Shown: positions 50,494-60,421 of the stretch, in pieces
Layout of the letters: every line of letters begins with the position of its first letter
How positions within the stretch are numbered: position 1 is the first letter of the stretch
Source: Mesostigma viride
Lineage: Eukaryota > Streptophyta > Mesostigmatophyceae > Mesostigmatales > Mesostigmataceae
Length of the DNA: 64,000 bases
Direction of reading: 5' to 3'
Assembly: GCA_009746045.1 (NCBI GenBank)
Contig: RPFO01000256.1
Location: 1,042,859-1,106,858, forward strand
Position numbers and translations under genes: made by a program
The notes under the pieces: generated by a model
Database searches by the model: none
The model's input: the letters and a program-made list of their open reading frames with translations, nothing else
Told to the model about the DNA's origin: nothing

Positions 50494-51588
50494 TCACCTG
50501 TACACAAAGGAAGTAGGCACCCCCTCCGCGTGCATAGTGAACTCTATCGGGCGCTGGTCGGTAAATATTATCAGGTTGTTGGCGGACGTGATGATCACGG
50601 GGCACTGCTTGTCCGGGTCGGCGTCATCCAAAAACTTTTGCTGATTGGGATCCGTCGCCTGCACCACCTTCGAAGAGGCCAGCACGCCGTTCAGCCCGGT
50701 GACGCCCCCGCCCGGGTTGTCCCAGGTCACCTTCCCGATGTCCATGAGGACGGGGCCGGGCTGGGCGGGCGTGTTGTTCGGCACCACGACCACCCGGAAG
50801 GTGGTCCCGCTCCATTGCGGCAGGATGGCGGGGGGGGAGGGCGAGAACAGGGGGTTGTTGAGGGAGTAATTGGGGTTGGACAGGTGCTGGTGGTGCGCGA
50901 TGGACAGCTCGAGTATGGCGGGGACGTGGGCCTGCACCACGAGGGGCAGCCACATGTACATCTGAACCACGTATTTGTTGTTCAGTGGGAATGCGGAGGG
51001 GACCAGGAGCAGGAGCTCGCGAGGGAAGTGCCCCCCCGCTCGGTAGGTGACGGTGAGCTTGCGCTGAGCCACACCGCTCGCGTCGAAGGTCCAGTCGCCG
51101 TAGTCCTGCGTCCCCGCGCTCGCGGCCATCTGTCTCACGGTCGCGCGCAGGCCGGCCAGGAGCGCCTCCTTCTCCGCGAGCCGCCACTCGTAGGAGGAGG
51201 GCAGTTGCGAGTCCTTCGCGAAGGGCGCCAGCTCTCCGGCGCGGTCGCTGAAGGTCCAGCTCTGGGTGCTGTCGAGCGGCAGGTCGTCGTCGCAGTACTC
51301 GGCTATCTTCATGTACGTGGGGCGGTAGTCCTCCCCGTCATAGTGCTTGGGCAGCTGCCTGTACTCGGGCGCGATGGAGCCCAGGGCCTCGTACGCCCCG
51401 GTGACGGGGTTGAGGATCTGGAACTCGAGGATGTTGTGGCCCATCTCGCTCACGGTGGACACGAACTTGAAGAACCGGCCCATCTCGAAGGGGTTGAGAC
51501 GGGTGAGCATGTTGGAGTCGTTGAGCAGGATGCCCTTCTGGACGTACACGTTGTCGGCTCGCAGGGAGTCCTGCTTCTTAGAGGCCAT
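50494..51588 (-). CDS. Large viral protein of unknown function (structural candidate)
   Basis: 364 residues from the ATG at 51588, intact. The start was chosen for the TATA-like sequence (GTGTATATG) just upstream; a Met eight residues earlier is also possible. The N-terminus reads DNVYVQKGILLNDSNMLTRLNPFEMGRFF, followed by beta-rich sequence with WTFSDRAGEL, FPRELLLLVPSAFPLN and WSGTTFRVVVVPNN. No transmembrane segment is seen. The beta-rich make-up and position next to the DUF5767-like and fibre genes suggest a virion protein; that is inference. I looked for capsid jelly-roll hallmarks and did not find convincing ones. Confidence 0.5.
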   Translation of the reverse strand: MASKKQDSLRADNVYVQKGILLNDSNMLTRLNPFEMGRFFKFVSTVSEMGHNILEFQILNPVTGAYEALGSIAPEYRQLPKHYDGEDYRPTYMKIAEYCDDDLPLDSTQSWTFSDRAGELAPFAKDSQLPSSYEWRLAEKEALLAGLRATVRQMAASAGTQDYGDWTFDASGVAQRKLTVTYRAGGHFPRELLLLVPSAFPLNNKYVVQMYMWLPLVVQAHVPAILELSIAHHQHLSNPNYSLNNPLFSPSPPAILPQWSGTTFRVVVVPNNTPAQPGPVLMDIGKVTWDNPGGGVTGLNGVLASSKVVQATDPNQQKFLDDADPDKQCPVIITSANNLIIFTDQRPIEFTMHAEGVPTSFVYR

Positions 51589-51648
51589 GGGCGCATATAC
51601 ACTTCCATTCACATTAGAATCGGTATAGGATACCCGAGTCTATCCGCG

Positions 51649-52363
51649 TTAGTTAAACCGTGTGGGGGCCATGGCACGGGCTCTCGAGTTGCGCGCGAGG
51701 ATTTGCGAGGACAAGTACCTCGGTCTCTCAAACTCCATCGCCAGTCCATTAGCCTCCAACAGAGTGCTCAAATCTCGCCCTTGGTCCTCTAACGCGATCA
51801 ACGCCTTACTGAGCGCGTTTTTACGAGGAAGATCGTTGTTAAGTTTTGCCGCCTTATACTCCGGCCACAACTCTTTTCGAGCCTTGTCGATGCTCGAGAT
51901 GGCCTCCGTGTTCTGTCTGATCCCCTCCTGTATCGCGGTCCACAGTCGCTTAGAATCGTCATGTATGATTTCGTTGACCATACGATTGTTTTGTCTGTTG
52001 GTTTCGCCCCAACGCGCTTTTACGCTATCGGGTAAAAATCTCAGGATGTGGTCCACCGCGCCCTCTGGTAAGTCGCGAAAATTGGTCTTTTCGAAGTCCG
52101 CCTGGTAGTCTATCAAGTAGTCCAAGTCCTCGTTTTGTAGGTCATCATCGCCACCAGACCATTTGGCGAGGTCGCGCCCAGGGGTGGATGGTTCCTCGTC
52201 GTCGGAGACCCCGCCCGCCCTGACCCGGTGCCTCCACACGGCGCGACGGTTCCTGGCGTGTTGGCCGCACGCTCTGTATCCGGGCACGCACGACTTGCGG
52301 CATCTCGTCCCCGCCCTCGTGAGGGCAGAGCACGCCTACCAGTCTTCGTGACCATGGTGTCAT
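51649..52363 (-). CDS. F-box-like protein with N-terminal zinc module (start frameshifted)
   Basis: On the minus strand, after a TATATA box (about 52370), the region 52250-52340 encodes a C...G-x-RC-x(n)-CGQH zinc module like the one at 42323. It continues in frame into an acidic linker (DDEEPSTPGRD, GGDDDLQNEDLD). An F-box-like segment follows around residues 70-110 (NFRDLPEGAVDHILRFLPDSV..RWGETNRQNN). Helical sequence then runs to the stop at 51649. The upstream ATGs (52355, 52363) are in other frames than the zinc module, so one indel near 52320 is likely. F-box proteins recruit targets to SCF ubiquitin ligases, and giant viruses encode many. Confidence 0.5.
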
Positions 52364-52385
52364 ATATACACGGGTGCTTTTTTTT

Positions 52386-53684
52386 TCACAGGTCCAGCAC
52401 CACCTTGGTGGGGTCGTCCTTCTTGCCCTTCCCGCCCCTCCTGCCCCTCTTCTTCTCCCCGGCCACCTGCACGGTCTTCACGTTGTCGATGTCCGCGCCC
52501 ACGAGGCTCCCGGTGACGCTCTCGCCGTCGTCCTCGATCACCCGCACCACCGCATCGGTCAGCGACCCCGCGGGGGATACGGCGTCCTCCACGATGCGGT
52601 CCATGTTGACGGGGATGCGTATCTCGGGCCTCGGGGCCGGCCCGGCGGCGCCCCGAACGCCCCCCGAACGCCATGGGGCCTCGCATGACGTACTGCCCTC
52701 CGTTAGCGGTGTCTTGGGCGGGGGGCGGCGGGGGAGGGGCGGCGCCTGGGGGTGCCCCCCCCTCCTGCTTGGCCATCATCACCTTGAGCAGACTCCTCAT
52801 GAGCTCCGGGTCGGTCTTGGCGATATCGGACATGGAGGGCAGCCCGGAGCTGGCGAAGGACGCCGACATATGGAACATCATGGCCGACCCGCCCAACATG
52901 AGCATGAGCTCCAACTCCGGGGGCATGGACACGCGGTGGCGGTGCTTTTCGTAGAGGCGCTCGAACACGTTGTCGTAGTCGGTGACGTTAGCCATGATCG
53001 TCTCGGACCAGCCGTCGAGCTTGAGGCCCACGGGGTCGTACCGGTTGTTGAGGAACTGGAGCGCGGACGTGGTGGCCACCAGCATCTGTCGCATGGTGTT
53101 GATGGCGTTCTTGGTCTCGAGAGTCCTCACGATCTTCTCGTGCTCGAACCGGATCTCGTCCAGGTCGGAGCGCATGTCGAACTGGGGGACCGCCATGCCC
53201 TTGTCCTTGAGGCGGTGCAGCCTCTGGAGCAGCTCCACCTTCTCCTTGTGCAGTTCCTCCTTGCTGGGGCGGTACACCGCCTCGTCTTCCACCACGTCCG
53301 CGGGGGCGGACCGAAGTCGTCGTAGAAGTCGTCCCCGCCGCCGCCGTACATGTCCTCGTAGTACGCGGCAAAGTCGTCCTCGGCGGTGTCGGGCTTGGGG
53401 GCGGTCGTGGCGGGGGCCGCGAACGGGGACTTGGCCTTCTTGGGGTTGGCCAGCTGGTCGTATCCCTTGTCGGCGCCGCCGTCCCCGTGCTTCTTCGAGT
53501 GCCTCTTGGAGTGGTGCCTCCTCCCGTGCCGCGACTTGGCGGGTCCCGGATCCGCGATGTCCAGGTCGTCGTCGTCCACGATCTCGACCCCGTCCAGGTG
53601 GGCGCCGCGGATGACGGGGGCCGTCTGCGTGTGCGCCTCGTGGTCGTTGTCCAGCAGGTCAATGGGCACGCGTTTGGTCGTCAT
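52386..53684 (-). pseudogene. NCLDV DUF5767-like protein, frameshifted twice
   Basis: From the ATG at 53684, directly behind a GTATACC box, the protein starts with an acidic and His/Lys-rich stretch. After a shift near 53300 (a GGGGG run) it continues into the conserved part: ELLQRLHRLKDKG, FLNNRYDPVGLKLDGWSET, VTDYDNVFERLYEKH and LMLGGSAMMFHMSASF. This is the hallmark of a family I know from many nucleocytoplasmic large DNA viruses (FLNN.FDP..LKLDGWSE, LGGSA.MFH). A Pro-rich linker and a second shift near 52660 (a C-run) lead to the basic C-terminus (KRGRRGGKGKK). This gene is the strongest evidence for a giant-virus origin of the block. Its function is unknown. Confidence 0.7.
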
Positions 53685-53759
53685 GGTATACCTGTGGCGC
53701 GCATAATTTGGAGCCCGTTTCGAACGCACCAAAAAAAAAGGAGAGCCTAAGGTAACGCA

Positions 53760-56700
53760 ATGGAGAGCAGAGAGATCAACAACCGCGTGTTTCGGTGCGA
53801 CAACGGGGAGATGAAGCTGATGTCCAAGTTCGGCATCTCCCTGTCCGCCCCGAGCGTGGACATCAGCGCGCAGACCCTCCGCGTGAACAACGCGCCACTG
53901 TCGAGCCTGCAGATATCGGACGGGGCGATCACGACAGAGAAGCTGGACCCGGACCTGCTGGCCCGTCTCCCGGCCGCTTCAGACCTGTACAAACCCTTCA
54001 CGGGGTCGTTCACCGCCTCCCCGTACGTGTGGCGGTTCCCCGCGGAGGACAACTCGAGGATCGCATTCGTCAACCCCGCCACGGCGGCGGCGACGCTTCA
54101 GGGCAACACCAAGAGGGTGGTCGTGAGAGGCGGGCTAGACGTCGACAGCATAACCTTCAACAACGCGGGAGGGGCGTTCCGAGGCGTCACGGGATTCGAC
54201 ACGGACGCGGTGACGGCGTCCCCGAACGACGGACCGGTCCTCAAGTACCTCGCAAATACCGCCGGGGCGTCTCAGGGGTACATGTTCGGGGCGACACAGC
54301 CCGTGGCGAATGTGGGCGGTAACCAGCAGAGGGTGGTCATCACGGGCGGTCTGAACGTGGACCGGGTGGGTTCAGGGGGCACGAGGTCTCCGGCTTCTTT
54401 ACAGGAAGCTATAACGAGCTGCGTGACAAGCCGGACTCGTTGATAAGCGGCCTGCGCACGGAGTTGAACGCGCTCCAGGCCGAGGTGCAAGCCATCGGGG
54501 GGGTCACCCTCGACGAAATCACGAGCATAACCGTGCTCGACCAGGGCGGCGACCCGTTGACCAGCACGCACAGAGTGAAAGAGGTCACCGTCGTGTTCGG
54601 TTCCGACGTGGCTACCGGCTCGTTCACGGCAAACGACGTGAACGCCAGTTTCGTCTACAGCAGCACCCTACCATTGAGCGACGCCGTGTCCGGTTTGACA
54701 AACGTGTCGGGGGATAGCCGCACGTTTCGCTTCGTCCTCACCATCCCGGACGTGATCGCGAAAGGCACGCAGGGACAGGTGTTAGTCACGGTCCCGATGA
54801 TTGTGGGAGGGGTTGTGTCCTCAGCTGGCCATCTGTACACCCAAAAGACGGCATCCTTCCCTTTCGCGGTGCCTGAAGACCTGTTTGTCCTCAGTCCCCA
54901 GACACCGGTTCTGGGTGCTTCCGCCCCGGACACTGTCGCCGTCACTTTCGACTACGTGTCCCAGAGCGTCCTCGACGACACGTACGGAACCAACGGCGTG
55001 ATAACGAACAAAGTGTCCGCAAGCGCGCGATTCAATGCTCCAGACTTTTTTTCCCAGCCCTCGACATACGTGAACGGAGGCGGGGCTCTCACAGCGAGCT
55101 TGGCCAACGACAGCAACGGAGAGCGAAAGATATTGAGGATTGTTTTGACCGCACCCGTGCCCGACGGAGCGTATCAGGCACAGTTTGAGGTTTACATAAC
55201 GTCTTCAGCTGTACGAAACGCCCTCGCCCTCGGATGCGAATCAAAACGTCAGCGATGGGACATGGATCTCCGCACCGAGGATACGCTGAATCTCCAACAG
55301 TACACGGTCACGTTGACGTCCGCTGACGTGGCTCAGTTCTCGCTCACTTTCGACAAAGACATCGCAGCCCTGGGTCAGGAGTTTACCGCAACGTTGCAGT
55401 CGGCACTCTCGGCGCGCGTGGACGCCTCCTCACACCAGTGGCAGGCGTACGACGCGAGCAAGTGGGAGGTGGTAGCAAATCCCGCCCCCGAGCTGACCGC
55501 TGCTAAGACCCTCCAGTTCAGGGTAGACTTTCGCAAGATCAAGACCGCCCCGCTAGACAGCGGGATCAAGGGGGTCCTTCTATCCCTGGCCCCTGGTGCC
55601 CTGTTTGCCACCGTCAACAACTCCCAAGGGCAGCCGATGACCACTCACCCCATCACCAAGATGGTGGGGACTCCGTTAACATTTACCGCCCCCACCAACC
55701 GACCCCTTCTTAGCGATGCGCTCGTCGCTTTCAACAACGCGGATTGGCAGAACAACGGGTACCTCTACGTGGTGTTTAACTACACCCGCGCCATGCAGGC
55801 GGGCTCCGGACACGCGTACGCGGACGTGGTGGTAGACACTCTTTCAGGGTCCGTTACGGGATCCGAACTGGTCGGGTCCATAACTACGACCGACCCGACG
55901 CCGACAACGTACGCTAATTCGCCCACTCAGCGAGTCATGCGGTACAACCTCACCGCCGCCATCGCCGCGTTGGGCAGCGCAAACGCGGCCCGGCTCACCC
56001 TCAGAGTGACTCCGCGTCATGACTTGACACCCGCCGATACCTACGGCATCACCATGCAGGCATGGACAGGGGCACCAATATCGAGGAGCACCGATCTGCC
56101 CACGGAGTCCACGGCGTACGTGGTCGAAGGAGTCACGGTAACTCGCGATCTTTACAGGTCCGGTGGGCAGAGTTCGGTAACGACCCCCAACGTCAGTTCC
56201 TTCGATCTGCGGATCCAGTTTTCCACGCGATTCGCGGTTTTGGCTGCCGACTTGGCAGACGTTAGCAGTCTGCTCGGATTCCGAAACGTGAGCGGGTCGA
56301 GCACGGCGAATAAAGGCATAGTCGTCGAGTACTCCCAGACCCCCCTTCTCCCTCTCCTGGTGCAGTACAAGGCAAAGGATCCGAACAACATGTACCTTGA
56401 CATAGTCGTGACACCGTGGGTGCGGAACACTCGCGATGGTGGCAAAGTCGAAAATTTCCCCCCTCCAAGCGTGGACGCAAAATTCAAGGTGACCATCGCG
56501 GCGAACAGGTTCCGGCCCAGCCAGGCGACGAGTAGGTATTTTGCGGGAACATCTTTTGAGGTCTCCCCCTACACCGCGGAAAATGACGCCGCCTTAATGC
56601 CCTTCGGCTTCCTGGTACCTGACGATAAAAACGTGGTCGCCAGTACCGGCTCGATTGAGACGCCGACAAACACACTTCAAGTCGATATACCTTATGTGAG

Positions 56701-59518
56701 GGGTATCAGCGATACTCCACGTGGATAGCGCAGAACGTTATCCCCGTTCTATCCTTCTGGACCCAAACAGACATGCCGGGAAACCAGTGAACGAACAAAT
56801 TATCGGAACCAACCACGGGAACGTAACCGTCACGAAAGCCACCACCACAAAGATAAGAATCAGATTACTCATCACGACGACGTTGCTACCGAACCAAGGC
56901 AGCATCAAATTCACCGTTCCGGACTTCGCATTCAGCGACACGTTCAACGTTGGAAATGGGCTGTTCGAGGTCGGTAGGGTCTCCACCCCGTACAGTTATG
57001 TTACGAGCTACAACCGAATCCCGACACAATCCGTCCTGGTCACACTGGACCCGGGATACCCGAACGTTTCCAACCCTTACGAGTTAAGATTCACGGTCAC
57101 GTTCGCTATCGCTCCTGAGGGGTTTACCGCGAACCCCCAGTCATCCACCGAGACCGTCATAGACTCGGGGTCCGCGGGGTGGAGCGCGCTGGTGAAGGAG
57201 CACGTGCCGAAGACGCCTCCTTCCGGGGAGTACGAACCGTACACGCGTACCGCCAACGTTCGGTTCGTCTCTAGCGCCGGTGACAAGAGTTTCACGTACT
57301 CGGCCAAACTGTCCGCGTCGAACTGGAGCGGGCAGACAGGGTCGCAGATACAGGTCGCGTTCCAGTGGTCGTCGTTCCAGGTGTCCAGCGAGCGCGCGGA
57401 GTTCCCGAGCGCTGTCTCCGACGTGATCGCGACTACTTCCGGGTTCGGAGTGCGAGCGATCGCTATTGACGAGGTGGAAGGGGAGGACGATCAGATCGAG
57501 GTCACCTTTTCTCTCCGCGGATCTCTCACCCATTACAACAACGCCCCACGTACGGATGGGCCTCATGACGTCAATTTTGTCACAAAAGCGACTATACTCA
57601 ATGACTTCGAAACGTCGCGCCCCCCCTCACCGGCTGGTCACTGTCCTACATCGCAAACTCGACCTATCTGTACGCAAGCGAGATGGTGGCTCGGTACCGC
57701 GTCGTTCCATTTTTTGCCCTCCCGAGCGGCGGCCTCGAAAACCCGACCAAACTGGCTATCAAGTTTGAAACAAAAACCAATTATTTCAGCCACCAGTTTG
57801 GAGACGTGGGTCTCTCACTGTCCTTGTTCATCGACGCGGCGATCGACACACAGCAGATCACTCTCCCAAACCTCCTCAACTTTATCACACCCACACTCAG
57901 TCACTATTCCGGCAGTCAGATCAAAGTGACTCTGAAGTTCTCTTCTGCTCCCAAATCGGACGATGACACGCTACTGAAAACCGACCCTCAACTGTTCTTC
58001 TACACAAATTATTTAATACACTCGTACAACACTGATCAGATATCCGTGCCAAATCACACCGGGCTACCAGTGTTTTTGGGATACGGTACACTTAACGGGC
58101 AGCAGGATAACACGACGTTCGAGTATTCCGTTCAAGCACCGATAGGTTTAATCTCTCCACTTTATGACATCGAGGCAGGAATCAACATAACCCCTGCATA
58201 TAGTTCTTCGGTTGGGCGGGTGATACGGACACAAAACGATGCCCCGTTCGTGTGGCCGCCAACTAAAAACAGAGGCATCCGACTCATCGTGGACGGTGTC
58301 AGCTTTCTCTACACGCCCACGCTGACACCCCGCATTTACATCCAACAATCCACATCCAATGCGAAGGAGTTTATAGTCACGTTCGACTTCTCCTTTTGTC
58401 ATCGATTGCCCACTCTCGACGTCGTCGAGAGCGACTTCACGTTATTTGGCTACACATTGACGGATGTGACCACGGACCCTGACACCTGGTCCTGGGTCCC
58501 GGCCACTCACGAGTTGGTTTCTTTCACGAGAGGCGCACCCGGATCCATGGTCTGGACGGCGGTCGCGCGCATCACCGAATACCCCAGGGATCGTGTGGCA
58601 CCTATGGCGTCCATAATGCAGGACATTTTCCAAGACTCCGCGGGAGTTAAAAATTATGCCACGGATTCCGATAAATGGCAAGAACTGCGACTTTTCATCA
58701 TACCTCCTATGTGGAGATGGAAATTTTGGGTACAGACATCCAGGCTTCAAAACGTGATGTCGACCCCCATCATTTTAGACGTCCGGTATGTGAGTATTCC
58801 ATTGAACGGGACGAGCAGACAGTACCCGAGTGCCGCATCCATACTGGAGTCGCTTAACGCTGTTGACGAATCCGGAGTCAGAAAGGTCACGATGTCGTTT
58901 CAGAAATCCGAAATCGAGGCCACGGGACAAACGGTGGGGCTGTTCTATTTGGGATTGACCGAAACCAATTTCGACATGTTTCGCCTGTCCGTCAACGTCG
59001 CGTGGTTTGCCGGGGCCCCGGGCACCATCAAGCTGACACTGCCTGCGGATCTGGCCCCGGTGGACGCGGAGGGGTTCAGCAACGAACGGTGCGTCCTTAC
59101 GTGGTCCATAGAGTTCAACCCGTTATTCACTCCGACCCCGTTCGTCCTCACCATGAACCAGCCTTCCACCAACTCGACGTCGTGGGTGTTTACTTACACC
59201 ATAACTCCGACGCCGACGTACTTTGGGACTCGTCCGATACTGTATAAGGTGGATCCAAACACCAATACTCGAACGCAGCTGAATTACTCGGTGGCCTCGG
59301 ATTCCAGCACGCAACTCTACAAACTCCTCACTAATAACGTTTCTTCCAACGACGTCAAGTGGGAGTTGGAATACGAACCAGGGGCACTGCAAGGCCCGAT
59401 CGGAGCCGCGAACGAGGTTATGTCTAACGTTCTGCCAGTGATCGGAAGTGTCGCGCTTCCGGGAGCTAATCCCCTCTCCACTCGCGCCCGAATGACCTCC
59501 GCGTACATCGTCCCATAA
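53760..59518 (+). pseudogene. Very large modular fibre/adhesin-like viral protein, broken by frameshifts
   Basis: Four overlapping open frames (53760-54443, 54440-56728, 56721-57929, 57683-59518) read as one protein of about 1,900 residues interrupted by shifts near 54370 (GGGGG), 56700 and 57620 (CCCCCCC). The start resembles tail-fibre and giant-virus fibre proteins: FGISLSAPSVD, then VRGGLDVD and SYNELRDKPDSLI, the 'YN-x-L-x-x-KP-x-L' strand before a trimeric coiled coil (GLRTELNALQAEVQAIGG). The remainder is a chain of beta-sandwich modules with VTF/VTL strands followed by Asp-rich turns (ITSITVLDQGGDP, VAVTFDYVSQSV, QFSLTFDKDIAALG). No signal peptide or membrane segment. Likely a virion surface fibre or glycan-binding protein; role is inference. 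Confidence 0.65.
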
Positions 59519-59566
59519 ACATCTTATATATACAGGAGGCATCTGTACCATGTCCAGCACTCTTAC

Positions 59567-60421
59567 AGTTACGTTAAATAGTGCCGGAACCTTTTGCCGC
59601 CTGAGGCAAATCGGGCCGGAACACTATTTTGCCCGGAATAACCACTTCCGAGCACCCAAGTTAATTCGGCCGAATTAACTTGGGTGCTCGGAAGTGGTTA
59701 TTCCGGGCAAAATAGTGTTCCGGCCCGATTTGCCTCAGGCGGCAAAAGGTTCCGGCACTATTTAACGTAACTAAAACCTGGCCTCGTGGAGGGGGGACGA
59801 AGAGCCCGAGACATCCGCCTAGGCCGCTGAGCACGCACCACTAAATGCGCCGGAGCTGCCTCAGTGAGGATTCGAACCCCTGACCTCCAAGGTGCACAGG
59901 TTTTAGTTACGTTAAATAGTGCCGGAACCTTTTGCCGCCTGAGGCAAATCGGTCCGCCGAGCACCCAAGTTAATTCGGCCGAATTAACTTGGGTGCTCGG
60001 AAGTGGTTATTCCGGGCAAAATAGTGTTCCGGCCCGATTTGCCTCAGGCGGCAAAAGGTTCCGGCACTATTTAACGTAACTAAAACCTGTGCACCTTGGA
60101 GGTCAGGGGTTCGAATCCTCACTGAGGCAGCTCCGGCGCATTTAGTGGTGCGTGCTCAGCGGCCTAGGCGGATGTCTCGGGCTCTTCGTCCCCCCTCCAC
60201 GAGGCCAGGTTTTAGTTACGTTAAATAGTGCCGGAACCTTTTGCCGCCTGAGGCAAATCGGGCCGGAACACTATTTTTGCCCGGAATAACCACTTCCGAG
60301 CACCCAAGTTAATTCGGCCGAATTAACTTGGGTGCTCGGAAGTGGTTATTCCGGGCAAAAATAGTGTTCCGGCCCGATTTGCCTCAGGCGGCAAAAGGTT
60401 CCGGCACTATTTAACGTAACT
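59567..60421. mobile_element. 855-bp nested palindromic insertion with CTTAC target duplication
   Basis: Flanked by CTTAC at 59562-59566 and 60422-60426; ends AGTTACGTTAAATAGTGCC and its complement. Structure: palindrome A1 (59567-59772), segment B (about 59773-59902), shortened palindrome A2 (about 59903-60082), B in inverse orientation (60083-60211), palindrome A3 (60212-60421). Each palindrome is centred on GTTAATTCGGCCGAATTAAC without a spacer. Taking out the insert with one CTTAC restores frame continuity of the surrounding gene. Coding potential none. Best viewed as a foldback-type transposon. Confidence 0.85.
60083..60211 (+). other. Segment B with tRNA 3'-half-like sequence
   Basis: Contains GGAGGTC followed by GGGGTTCGAATCC at about 60096-60117, i.e. 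the usual variable loop (AGGTC) and T-arm/B-box of a tRNA. The complementary copy is at 59773-59902. No fitting acceptor/D-arm half with an A box was found, so it is not a functional tRNA as it stands. A tRNA-derived SINE remnant is possible. Confidence 0.35.

Noticed and set aside
50494-51588. Major capsid protein or herpes/mirus-type capsid protein
   Set aside because: No double-jelly-roll or HK97-fold hallmarks could be recognised by eye; left as structural candidate only.
50470-51792. 440-residue plus-strand frame
   Set aside because: Shadow of the minus-strand viral gene; Val/Gly/His-rich composition typical of an antisense GC-rich frame.
60083-60130. Functional tRNA gene
   Set aside because: Only T-arm and variable-loop sequence fit; anticodon stem and D-arm do not pair.
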